Below, in pieces: positions 1 to 6,463 of a DNA stretch of 6,463 nucleotides (position 1 is the stretch's first letter; each line of letters starts with the position of its first letter). The notes under the pieces were generated by a model. The model saw nothing but the letters and a program-made list of their open reading frames with translations. It ran no database searches and had not been told where the DNA came from. The position numbers and the translations under genes are program-made. This DNA comes from an uncultured Candidatus Melainabacteria bacterium. GTDB lineage: Bacteria; Cyanobacteriota; Vampirovibrionia; Gastranaerophilales; Gastranaerophilaceae. Where the stretch lies: positions 1 to 6,463 of the forward strand of contig CAKUQA010000077.1 of assembly GCA_934675225.1 (NCBI GenBank), written 5' to 3'.

Positions 1-3000
1 TTCTTTTTTCAACTGTTCATAGCCTTGCATTCTTTCCAAGATTTCTTTGCGTTCTTTTGATAAAGTTTCAATTTGTTCTTTTAATTCGCTTTGACGCGCT
101 AAAACTTCATCATAAGCTGCAAGTGCACGCATGTTAACATCGCCAAGCTCAGCCATCCTTTTTTCTAAACGCTGAATTTTTGATGTAATTTCTTCTATAG
201 AAATTTCAATTGGTTCTACTTTTGTTACATCTTCGCCGGAATCTTCAAGTTCTTTTCTTGCTGTTTCTAATTGAGGTTCTAATTCTCGTCTACGAGCTTT
301 GAAAGATTCTATTTGTTCTGCAATTCTATCAATATCAGTTGCTTTAATGTGTTTTTGTTTTTCAAGTTCAATTAAATCTGCATTGATTTCATCGCGCTCT
401 TTTAATAATTTGCCTAATTTTTCTTCAATTTGAACTATTTGTTCATGAAGCGCTTCCATTTTTTTATTTAGTTCTTCTATATCGTTTTTGTAACGTTTTT
501 TATCTTCTTCTAATTTTACGTTGTTATGTTCAATACTTGTAATTTCATCAGTTTTGGTTTCAATTAAATTATCATGAAATGAAATTTGACGATTAAGCTC
601 GTTTTTATCATTTTCAGCTGTCATTAATTTGGTTTGAAGTCGTTTAATTTCGTTTTCAACACCTTCTGTTTTTTCTTTTAAATCCTTCAAATCTTTATCA
701 TTAATAAGTTTTTCAACTTCTTCAATAGCTTCTTGACAAACAGTCATATCGTCATAAACTTTTACATTCTTTTCTTCAAGTTTATCTAATTTGTTGTTTA
801 ATTCAACAATTTTTGGCTCTGCAGAAGCTATAAAATCAGCTTTTTCTTTTAAAATATTTTCGCTGTTGGCATAATTTTGGTTCATATTATCTAGCTCAAC
901 TTTTGATTTAGAAAATTCATTCATTGAGTCTGAATATTTACTTCTAATATCTTCTAATTTTGCTTCTAAAGACGATTTTTTGTTTTCAAGAGAAGCCAGT
1001 TTTTGCTCCATTTCTTTTAATCTGTCTTTAAATTTGTTTAATTCCTCATCATCATTTTGACCAAAGCTTAAGCCTGTTCTAAGTCTGGTACCACCTGTCA
1101 TAGAACCTGACTTTTCAAGTAATTCTCCTTGTAGCGTTACCATACGGTATTTACCGATAAGTCTTTTAGCAGACTCTAAATCTTCTACAACAATAGTATC
1201 TCCTACTGCATAGTAAAAAGCATCTAAATACTCATCATCAAAATCAACAAGATTTATAGCAAAGTCAATAACCCCTTTGTCTCTTGGTAATTGCAAACGA
1301 GTTGGAGCTTTTTTTATTTTATTAAGTGGAATAAATGTTGCTCTACCAGCACCTGAGGATTTTAATAATTCAATTGCAACTCCGGCTACATGTTCATCAT
1401 CAACGACTATATGAGCCATACGACCACCAAAAGCAACTTCCATGGCAACTGAATATTCTTTATCTACAGTTCCAAGTTTTACTAATGGTGCATGAACGCC
1501 ACGTAATTTAGCATTCATAATTGTATCTACGGCTCTGCCAAAGTTAGCGTCTTCAGCCATTTGCTTTTTAGTTTCCATAATCGTAACTTTTTTAGATGCC
1601 ATTTGAACATTATAAGTTAAATCGTTGATTTCGTTTTTGGTTGTATCCAAATCATGTAAAGTATTTTGTTGGATAATTTTGAAATCACTCATTTCTTTTT
1701 GCAATTGTTCAACAAGAGTTTTTTTCAAATCTTGATTTGCTGCAAAATTTGTTTTCATTTCAGTTAATTCTTCAAACTTATTTTTTGCATCTTCTAATTC
1801 TCTTTGTAGATTTTTTAATTCACTTTCCAATGGAAGTTTTGCTTGAATAAGTTTTGTTTCTTCGTCTTTTAAATCTTCAAGTTGCTTTCTTAAATTGTTA
1901 CGTTTTTCAATATGTTGATCGGCAGTAGCATTTAAACCGGTCATGTCCTCTAAGATTTTTTTCAATTCAGCTTCTTTAGTCTTAGTATTCTCTTTAATGA
2001 TAAGAATTTCATCATCTTTCAATTTAATCTTTAATTTAAAATCTTCAATTTTCTTCTTAAAATTTTCAATTCCATTTTTAGCATTTTCAATAGAACGCAA
2101 GCCATCATGAATTTGCTTATCAGCGTAATTAGTTGCGTTGTTTTTACGATCAATTTCCCCTTTTAAGGCTTCTTCTTGCTTTTTTAACTCAATTTGTTGA
2201 GCTTCCCCTTTTTCTTTTACAAGGTCTGAAATTTCTTGATATTTTTGCTTAATAAGAGACAAACGTTCATCTAAATCCTTACTTTTTACTTCTTCTTCTT
2301 TTTTCTTTTTAGTAAATTCCAAAATATTTTCGTGTGCTTTTTCAAGGCTTCTTTTTATATCAAAAAATCTAACTTTGTTAACCTGACCTTCCAGGCCTTG
2401 TTTTTCTTCTCTTAGTTTTTGATATTTTAATGCAACCTCACGTTCTTCTTTTAGTTGTTCTAACCTGTTATCAACTTCGTTAAGGATTACAGTTGAACGC
2501 TCAACTCTTTGTTCAACAGTTTCAAGCTCATTTGTTGCCTGATCTATTCTGCGGTCAAAATCTGCAATTCCCGCAATTTCGTCAATAATTTTACGGCGAT
2601 TTTTAGGGGTACAATTAGTAATTCCCATAACATCACCTTGCATCATAACATTGTAACTGTTTGGGGTAACATTGTATTTTTCTAAAATAGCATGTACATT
2701 AGTAAGAGTAGTAACGCTATCATTTATGTAATAAGTACTGGCGTAACCTTGAGATGTTTTTCTTATTTTACGTCCAATACTTAAATCTTCTCCATTTTCA
2801 GTATCCCCAAAGGTTACTTTTACAAATGCGTCATTTCTTTTTGTATACGTAGAAATAAAATGGGATAAGTTTTCTGCACGCAGCTCACTTGCATTGGCTA
2901 AACCAAGTGCAAATAAAACACTATCAATTATATTACTTTTTCCTGAACCGTTTGGGCCGGAAACTGTAGTAAATCCCTTTAATAAAGGGATTTCTGATTT

Positions 3001-3048
3001 GTTTGCAAATGATTTAAAATTATCTATCTCTAACTGTTTTATGTACAT
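1..3048 (-). CDS. smc: Chromosome segregation protein SMC, N-terminal 1016 residues (3' end beyond window)
   Basis: SMC is a cytoplasmic ATPase that dimerises through its hinge and, with ScpA/ScpB, organises and segregates the chromosome by DNA loop extrusion. Read on the minus strand the frame has no stop over 1016 codons. The start ATG at 3048 gives the classic opening MYIKQLEIDNFKSFA. The Walker A motif GPNGSGKS is at residues 31-38 (Lys37), followed by a FALG segment and Arg57 at the R-loop/arginine-finger position. The Q-loop glutamine is Gln137 within NVMMQGDV, followed by RRKIIDEIAGIADFDRR. A Lys/Glu-rich coiled coil runs from about 170 to 505, the hinge from about 516 (GVHAPLVKLG) to 653 (MTGG), and the returning coiled coil reaches the window edge. 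The C-terminal head (signature motif and Walker B, roughly 160-180 residues judging by the family's usual length of about 1170-1200) is outside. An AGGA ribosome site (3056-3053) lies 4 bases before the ATG. No frameshift is seen. The head and hinge resemble cyanobacterial/archaeal SMC more than the Bacillus type. Confidence 0.97.
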   Translation of the reverse strand, partial: MYIKQLEIDNFKSFANKSEIPLLKGFTTVSGPNGSGKSNIIDSVLFALGLANASELRAENLSHFISTYTKRNDAFVKVTFGDTENGEDLSIGRKIRKTSQGYASTYYINDSVTTLTNVHAILEKYNVTPNSYNVMMQGDVMGITNCTPKNRRKIIDEIAGIADFDRRIDQATNELETVEQRVERSTVILNEVDNRLEQLKEEREVALKYQKLREEKQGLEGQVNKVRFFDIKRSLEKAHENILEFTKKKKEEEVKSKDLDERLSLIKQKYQEISDLVKEKGEAQQIELKKQEEALKGEIDRKNNATNYADKQIHDGLRSIENAKNGIENFKKKIEDFKLKIKLKDDEILIIKENTKTKEAELKKILEDMTGLNATADQHIEKRNNLRKQLEDLKDEETKLIQAKLPLESELKNLQRELEDAKNKFEELTEMKTNFAANQDLKKTLVEQLQKEMSDFKIIQQNTLHDLDTTKNEINDLTYNVQMASKKVTIMETKKQMAEDANFGRAVDTIMNAKLRGVHAPLVKLGTVDKEYSVAMEVAFGGRMAHIVVDDEHVAGVAIELLKSSGAGRATFIPLNKIKKAPTRLQLPRDKGVIDFAINLVDFDDEYLDAFYYAVGDTIVVEDLESAKRLIGKYRMVTLQGELLEKSGSMTGGTRLRTGLSFGQNDDEELNKFKDRLKEMEQKLASLENKKSSLEAKLEDIRSKYSDSMNEFSKSKVELDNMNQNYANSENILKEKADFIASAEPKIVELNNKLDKLEEKNVKVYDDMTVCQEAIEEVEKLINDKDLKDLKEKTEGVENEIKRLQTKLMTAENDKNELNRQISFHDNLIETKTDEITSIEHNNVKLEEDKKRYKNDIEELNKKMEALHEQIVQIEEKLGKLLKERDEINADLIELEKQKHIKATDIDRIAEQIESFKARRRELEPQLETARKELEDSGEDVTKVEPIEISIEEITSKIQRLEKRMAELGDVNMRALAAYDEVLARQSELKEQIETLSKERKEILERMQGYEQLKKE

Positions 3049-3073
3049 AAAATCCTACCAAGTCTTATTATCT

Positions 3074-3102
3074 ATTGAACAACAACTTTTCGGACATGTC
3101 AA
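3074..3102 (-). promoter_or_regulatory. Putative sigma-70-type promoter of smc
   Basis: On the minus strand a perfect -35 box TTGACA (3102-3097) is followed after 17 bases by TTCAAT (3079-3074), a 4-of-6 match to the -10 consensus. A second -10-like GATAAT lies at 3072-3067 but is 24 bases from this -35. Transcription would begin near 3067, leaving a leader of roughly 20 bases that contains the AGGA ribosome site. An 8-bp perfect palindrome GACATGTC (3093-3100) overlaps the -35 box and could be an operator or chance. The spacing is seen directly; activity is inferred. Confidence 0.5.
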
Positions 3103-3133
3103 AAGGTTAAAGAAATTGTTACGTTTGATTTAT

Positions 3134-4399
3134 TTAGTTTAAATAATCAGATATTTCTTTCAATAAATCCAATTCTTTTTTATTTTCTTCTGAAGGTGTT
3201 GCACTTAATAATTGGATTTTATTTTTAAGTTCTGCTTTGAATTTTGGATTATCACGTATAATTGAATAATCATATAATACAGCAGATGTTTTTAAATCTC
3301 TGTCAGCAAAACTTTTTACATATTTTTCAACAAAATCAACACTTGCAAGTTCAGGATGATATTCTTGTGCTCCAACTAAAAAATGTTCAAATTCATTTAC
3401 TTGTTCACATTCTTTTTTATTTAGAGGTCGAAATTCGTGTAAATTTTTGTTCATAAACGGAATAATATCAAAAATATTTCTTATATCTTCGTTTTTTGAT
3501 AAACCGCTAAGTTTATATAATGTAAGCTGTTCACTGGAACTGTCATAGTAAAAATTACTGCCATCAGCATTTTTTGCTTTATCAGGATTTACAATAAAGA
3601 ATTTGGTATTTGTAACAGGATTTTCCATAATTGGTGGATTGTTAAACTTTTTAACTAATTCTTTAAAATGCGCTTCAGTATGAGCAGATTTGTTACTAAT
3701 AACGTTAATATTGTCATTTGGTTTAATTCCTAATGCATCTATATATGTTTTACTCATTAACGGTTGATTATTTACAATACTTTCTGCAAGATAATACTCT
3801 TTATTTTCAATAGGAATGTCAGCTTCTTTAAATCGTTCTACAATCTTTCTTATAGCAACTGCTTCCGGAGTGTTTTCATTCATTTTATGATACGATTCGA
3901 AAATGTGTTTTAACGGATTATTTCCATATTTATTAGTTATTCCTTTAAACTCTTTGCCTTTTAAAAGTTCTAACGGCATTGTTTCAGAAAGAGAGGTTGT
4001 AATAAATTGTCTGTACATATCATTTCCTGAACCTGTTTCTACATTATATGAAATCAAGTCTGCAAGGCTGTTTGTGTTGTTAAAATAATTTGTTTTGTAG
4101 TCTGCAAAAGGTGAATATAATAAATCATTGAGTCTCTTTTTTAGAGCCGGAGTTGCAGGCATTGTTATTATTTCAGAAATTTCTGATGCGACATTTTCTC
4201 GTAATTTTTTTAATTGTTTAGGAGAAAAAATAGTTGTATCTGAGTCTAATTTTATATATCTCAAACTGTTTTTCTTTGGTAAAAAATTCCAAAAACCAGT
4301 GAAATTTGGATTTGAAACAGTGTTATTTTTATTTTGTTGATTGTATTTTTCAGAATTAATAGTGTTTATATTTATATTTGAAATTGGTTTAATTTGCAT
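3134..4399 (-). CDS. Hypothetical protein (421 aa) with N-terminal Asn-rich tail and NFTG motif
   Basis: I do not recognise a functional family. The start at 4399 is supported by a strong ribosome site AAAGAAAGGG (4414-4405), 5 bases before the ATG; the stop TAA is at 3136-3134. There is no hydrophobic signal peptide or membrane segment. Residues 1-30 are Asn/Gln/Ile-rich and look disordered, ending in NPNFTGFW (residues 30-37). The remainder is polar, Lys/Asn/Glu-rich and apparently mixed alpha/beta. Helical stretches are likely at 60-95, 163-192 and 385-420, with a strand-rich part near 264-300 (TKFFIVNPD, NFYYDSSS, QLTLYKLSGL). No catalytic motif is evident and only one Cys (331) is present. 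The gene lies 85 bp upstream of smc on the same strand without an obvious terminator, so read-through into smc is possible. From memory, an F-x-G motif shortly after a disordered N-terminus recurs in uncharacterised Gastranaerophilales proteins; that link is inference. It is clearly a real gene: long open frame, good ribosome site, and opposite-strand frames reach only 61-70 codons. Confidence 0.85.
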   Translation of the reverse strand: MQIKPISNININTINSEKYNQQNKNNTVSNPNFTGFWNFLPKKNSLRYIKLDSDTTIFSPKQLKKLRENVASEISEIITMPATPALKKRLNDLLYSPFADYKTNYFNNTNSLADLISYNVETGSGNDMYRQFITTSLSETMPLELLKGKEFKGITNKYGNNPLKHIFESYHKMNENTPEAVAIRKIVERFKEADIPIENKEYYLAESIVNNQPLMSKTYIDALGIKPNDNINVISNKSAHTEAHFKELVKKFNNPPIMENPVTNTKFFIVNPDKAKNADGSNFYYDSSSEQLTLYKLSGLSKNEDIRNIFDIIPFMNKNLHEFRPLNKKECEQVNEFEHFLVGAQEYHPELASVDFVEKYVKSFADRDLKTSAVLYDYSIIRDNPKFKAELKNKIQLLSATPSEENKKELDLLKEISDYLN

Positions 4400-4404
4400 T
4401 TTAT

Positions 4405-4431
4405 CCCTTTCTTTAAGATGTATATTTTATA
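4405..4431 (-). promoter_or_regulatory. Ribosome binding site and tentative -10 box of the 421-aa hypothetical gene
   Basis: Minus-strand AAAGAAAGGG (4414-4405) pairs well with the 16S rRNA tail and sits 5 bases before the ATG at 4399, which fixes the start. Upstream, TATAAA (4431-4426) could be a -10 box, but I find no convincing -35 at 16-18 bases, so the promoter part is weak. TATACA at 4424-4419 is an alternative -10. Confidence 0.5.
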
Positions 4432-4439
4432 TTAAAATA
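4423..4439. repeat. Short AT-only inverted repeat in the divergent intergenic region
   Basis: TATTTTA (4423-4429) and TAAAATA (4433-4439) are perfect inverted arms around a 3-base centre (TAT). The repeat overlaps the tentative -10 box of the leftward gene and lies about 15 bases upstream of the -35 box of the rightward gene, so it could be an operator. Because the whole 89-bp region is nearly pure A/T, chance occurrence is a real possibility. Confidence 0.3.
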
Positions 4440-4453
4440 CGTAAATAAAAATT

Positions 4454-4482
4454 TTGCTATATTTTTTAATTAATGTTATTAT
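4454..4482 (+). promoter_or_regulatory. Putative sigma-70-type promoter giving a leaderless mRNA
   Basis: TTGCTA (4454-4459, 4 of 6 to the -35 consensus) is followed after exactly 17 bases by TATTAT (4477-4482, 5 of 6 to the -10 consensus). Only six bases (CTGTAT) separate the -10 box from the ATG at 4489, so the expected transcription start falls on or next to the A of the start codon. No Shine-Dalgarno sequence is present between them. Box sequences and spacing are seen; leaderless initiation is inferred. Confidence 0.55.
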
Positions 4483-4488
4483 CTGTAT

Positions 4489-6354
4489 ATGTTAGATTTT
4501 AAAGAACAGAATGACAAAGAAAGAGCTTTTTTCGAACAAGATTTTTCTGCTGTAAATAAAATTTTACAACGAATAAGAAGTTCTCTTATTTCAGGAAATA
4601 GTTTGAGTATAAAAGATTTGGATTTATCAAAAATAATTGATTTTGATAAGTCAAAAACTTTAGTTTATATTACTTTATTTCAATCCGGACAAAAGTTTAT
4701 CCGTTATGGGAGTAAAAGACAAGATTTTGAAACTACATTAAATCGTAATGTTGAAATGTTGCGAAAAAATAAAAGATTTTCTGATTTTGATATCAGTGAT
4801 GAGACTAAATGTAGAATTATGCTTGAATATGTAATAGATAGACATTCTGTACTACCGTCACAATTGAATTCAACACGTTTTGACGATTCCAGATTTGAAA
4901 TTGGGATTAATGGTTTAGAACTTAGAAAAGACGGAATTTCTTATTATTACATGCCTTCTGATGCAATAACTTTAAGCCACATGGGCTTACGTTCTGTTTT
5001 GGAAACTCTTGTTAGAAAAACTCCTATTGCAAAATTAACAAATAGTCGTTCTAAGAGATTAGAAATTCTTTCACAATCAAAGGATTATGAATACTTTTTG
5101 TTTAGAAGTAGAGCATTTATTACGTATAAAAATGATTGCATTCCTTTGTATCGTGGAAATATTCGATATAAGGAATTTACTTATGATGTTTTATATAATC
5201 AAATAGTAAAATCTGCAGATTGGTTACTTGCCAATATGTATGATGATGGACGTTTTTTGTATTATTACGATTGCTGTGATGATACGTATAAAGATCACGA
5301 ACATCCAAACAGACCCGAAAACAATTTATATTATAATGATTTGAGACATTGTGGTGGTATTATTGCGTTAATCAGGGCTTATGAACTAACATCTGATGAA
5401 AAATATATTAAAGCTGCTAAAAAAGCTGTAGATTGGAGTATTTCAATCTCAAAATCACACGATACTCAGTGGGGAAAAGCTTATTATGCATTTTATAATA
5501 AAAAGGCTAAACTCGGTGGTACCGGTGTTTTATTGGTTGCTATGATGCAGTATCGTTCGTTTACGAGTGACAAATCTTATGATGAATATATAAAAGGCTA
5601 TACTCGACATGTAATGAGTAGAGTTTATGAAAACGGTGAAATTTTAGGATATTATATTCATCCGCAATTCCAAAATGGGCAACCCCTAATTAATATGACT
5701 GATGAAGAACGCAAAACCACTTTTTCATTTTATTACCCAGGAGAAGCTTTGTTAGGTTTAGCTTTGTTTGCAAATAATTTTCTTGATGATGAGGATTTAG
5801 CTAAAGAAGTTCGTAAAATTGGTAAAAAAGCACTCGATTGGATTGTTGATGAAAGACCTTATATTTATGCTGATTTGTTTACAGCTTTACCGTCGGATGC
5901 TTGGTTGATGCAAGCAATTGAGGAATGGGCGAAAAATAAAGATTTTCAAAAACAAAACTATATAAATTTTGTTTTTACTGATGCTGCAACAATGGTAGAA
6001 AAAACTTATAAACGAGACGATTCACCTTATATTGATTATGAAGGTGGGTATTATTATGAATATGGGGATCATTATTTCCCTGACGGCGCTCGTTCAGAGG
6101 GGCTTATAGCAGCTTATTATCTTGCGAAGTATTTGAATATGGGAACTTTAGCCGAAAAGTTGTTAAAAGCTTGTAAACGCGTTGCGATGTGTCAATTCCA
6201 TCTGTTTAATGATGAAATTAATAACTATTCACATAAAAATCCTGAACGTTCGGCTAATTCAATTAGATTTAAAGCAACTCGTCAATGGGTTAGGGTTGAT
6301 TCTATTCAACACGTTTCATGTTTCTTTGCGAGATTATATAAGGCTGAAAATTAA
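4489..6354 (+). CDS. Cytoplasmic alpha/alpha-toroid (six-hairpin glycosidase-like) protein with AMMECR1-like N-terminal region
   Basis: This is a 621-residue soluble protein with no signal peptide or membrane helix. Residues ~225-621 show repeated helical hairpins typical of alpha/alpha toroids: NDLRHCGGIIALIRAYEL (283-300), LGGTGVLLVAMMQY (342-355), YYPGEALLGLALFANNFL (415-432), LPSDAWLMQAIEEW (467-480) and GARSEGLIAAYYLAKYL (533-549). Several hairpins are followed by a lysine-rich helix such as YIKAAKKAVDW. Conserved-looking acids Glu419 and Glu537 and many Tyr/Trp clusters (258-260, 332-336, 519-526) would suit a carbohydrate-binding cavity. A Cys/His/Asp cluster lies at 261-288. Residues ~55-180 (VYITLFQSG, DRHSVLP, FEIGINGLEL) echo the AMMECR1 pattern but lack its Cys-containing LRGC motif. 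The substrate and reaction are unknown: a glycosidase, sugar epimerase, lyase or non-enzymatic role all remain possible. The gene is divergent from its left neighbour. The ATG lacks a ribosome site, but the next in-frame ATG (Met90) would delete the N-terminal domain. Confidence 0.88.
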   Translation: MLDFKEQNDKERAFFEQDFSAVNKILQRIRSSLISGNSLSIKDLDLSKIIDFDKSKTLVYITLFQSGQKFIRYGSKRQDFETTLNRNVEMLRKNKRFSDFDISDETKCRIMLEYVIDRHSVLPSQLNSTRFDDSRFEIGINGLELRKDGISYYYMPSDAITLSHMGLRSVLETLVRKTPIAKLTNSRSKRLEILSQSKDYEYFLFRSRAFITYKNDCIPLYRGNIRYKEFTYDVLYNQIVKSADWLLANMYDDGRFLYYYDCCDDTYKDHEHPNRPENNLYYNDLRHCGGIIALIRAYELTSDEKYIKAAKKAVDWSISISKSHDTQWGKAYYAFYNKKAKLGGTGVLLVAMMQYRSFTSDKSYDEYIKGYTRHVMSRVYENGEILGYYIHPQFQNGQPLINMTDEERKTTFSFYYPGEALLGLALFANNFLDDEDLAKEVRKIGKKALDWIVDERPYIYADLFTALPSDAWLMQAIEEWAKNKDFQKQNYINFVFTDAATMVEKTYKRDDSPYIDYEGGYYYEYGDHYFPDGARSEGLIAAYYLAKYLNMGTLAEKLLKACKRVAMCQFHLFNDEINNYSHKNPERSANSIRFKATRQWVRVDSIQHVSCFFARLYKAEN

Positions 6355-6362
6355 AATAATTT

Positions 6363-6393
6363 CCTAATAAAAAAGACTAACCGGAAGTTAGTC
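6363..6393 (-). terminator. Intrinsic terminator read on the minus strand
   Basis: GACTAAC (6375-6381) and GTTAGTC (6387-6393) form a perfect 7-bp stem with a 5-base loop. Read on the minus strand the stem is followed by TTTTTTATTAGG (6374-6363), the U-rich tail of a Rho-independent terminator. On the plus strand the hairpin is followed by AATAAAAAA, which lacks a U-tract, so it is a poor terminator for the gene ending at 6354. It therefore most likely ends a leftward transcript whose gene lies beyond 6463, converging on the toroid gene. The stem is short with three G-C pairs, hence moderate confidence. Confidence 0.65.
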
Positions 6394-6463
6394 AATAAAA
6401 AAGGGGAAAGGAAACAAAATATAAAATTTTTATTAAATTCTCGCAATTATTAAAAGCAAAACA

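Noticed and set aside
1..3048. Possibility that the long coiled-coil frame is a Rad50/SbcC or generic coiled-coil protein
   Set aside because: The SMC-type hinge (GVHAPLVKLG through MTGG) and the SMC N-terminal head motifs are present, and Rad50's zinc-hook CxxC is absent at the centre.
3049..3133. Terminator for the 421-aa gene upstream of smc
   Set aside because: Only a 5-bp CTTTT/AAAAG stem can be drawn (3086-3105) with no T-run behind it, so it does not qualify as an intrinsic terminator.
2894..3142. 82-codon plus-strand open frame opposite the smc start
   Set aside because: It lies antisense to the highly conserved Walker A region of smc and extends across the promoter. It has no ribosome site, and its sequence is explained by the reverse strand.
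3262..3456. 64-codon plus-strand open frame
   Set aside because: It is fully antisense to the 421-aa gene, its His/Gln-rich composition is that of a reversed AT-rich frame, and it has no initiation signal.
3903..4340. Two plus-strand open frames of 61 and 70 codons
   Set aside because: Both are antisense to the 421-aa gene, have low-complexity Phe/Leu/Ile composition and lack ribosome sites.
6182..6367. 61-codon plus-strand frame overlapping the end of the toroid gene
   Set aside because: It is an alternative frame within a well-supported gene; its few extra codons past 6354 are chance.
6399..6416. Purine-rich GGGGAAAGGAAAC resembling a ribosome binding site
   Set aside because: No ATG, GTG or TTG start follows at a suitable distance before the window ends; it is more likely the 3' untranslated part of the convergent leftward transcript.

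Overview
The window is AT-rich DNA with three protein-coding genes and short intergenic gaps. It shows no RNA genes, insertion sequences, CRISPR array or prophage parts. The best guess for the host is a low-GC relative of the cyanobacteria, i.e. Vampirovibrionia/Melainabacteria and probably gut Gastranaerophilales. This rests on two things: the SMC protein reads like the cyanobacterial/archaeal branch of bacterial SMCs, and the middle protein has an Asn-rich N-terminus with an Asn-Phe-Thr-Gly motif of a kind I associate from memory with that group. The assignment is inference. The standard genetic code fits all three genes.

Layout. Positions 1-3048 (minus strand) hold the first 1016 codons of smc, the chromosome-condensation ATPase; its C-terminal head lies beyond the left edge. 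An 85-bp gap carries a plausible smc promoter (TTGACA - 17 - TTCAAT) and an AGGA ribosome site. Positions 3134-4399 (minus strand) encode a 421-residue protein of unknown function without a signal peptide or recognisable domain. An 89-bp, extremely AT-rich divergent region follows. Positions 4489-6354 (plus strand) encode a 621-residue soluble protein: its C-terminal two thirds look like an alpha/alpha toroid (six-hairpin glycosidase / terpenoid-cyclase type), and its N-terminal part resembles AMMECR1 in pattern. The last 109 bp contain a hairpin whose T-run lies on the minus strand, so it probably terminates a gene lying to the right of the window and converging on the toroid gene.

How the genes relate. 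The unknown gene and smc are co-directional and could share some read-through, because I see no terminator between them, but smc also has its own promoter candidate. The toroid gene is divergent and independently transcribed; its predicted promoter puts the transcription start on, or within a base or two of, the ATG, which suggests a leaderless mRNA. Nothing in the sequence ties the three products into one pathway. The parts most worth following up are the unknown protein with its N-terminal motif, the two-part toroid protein with its Cys/His cluster, and the leaderless start.
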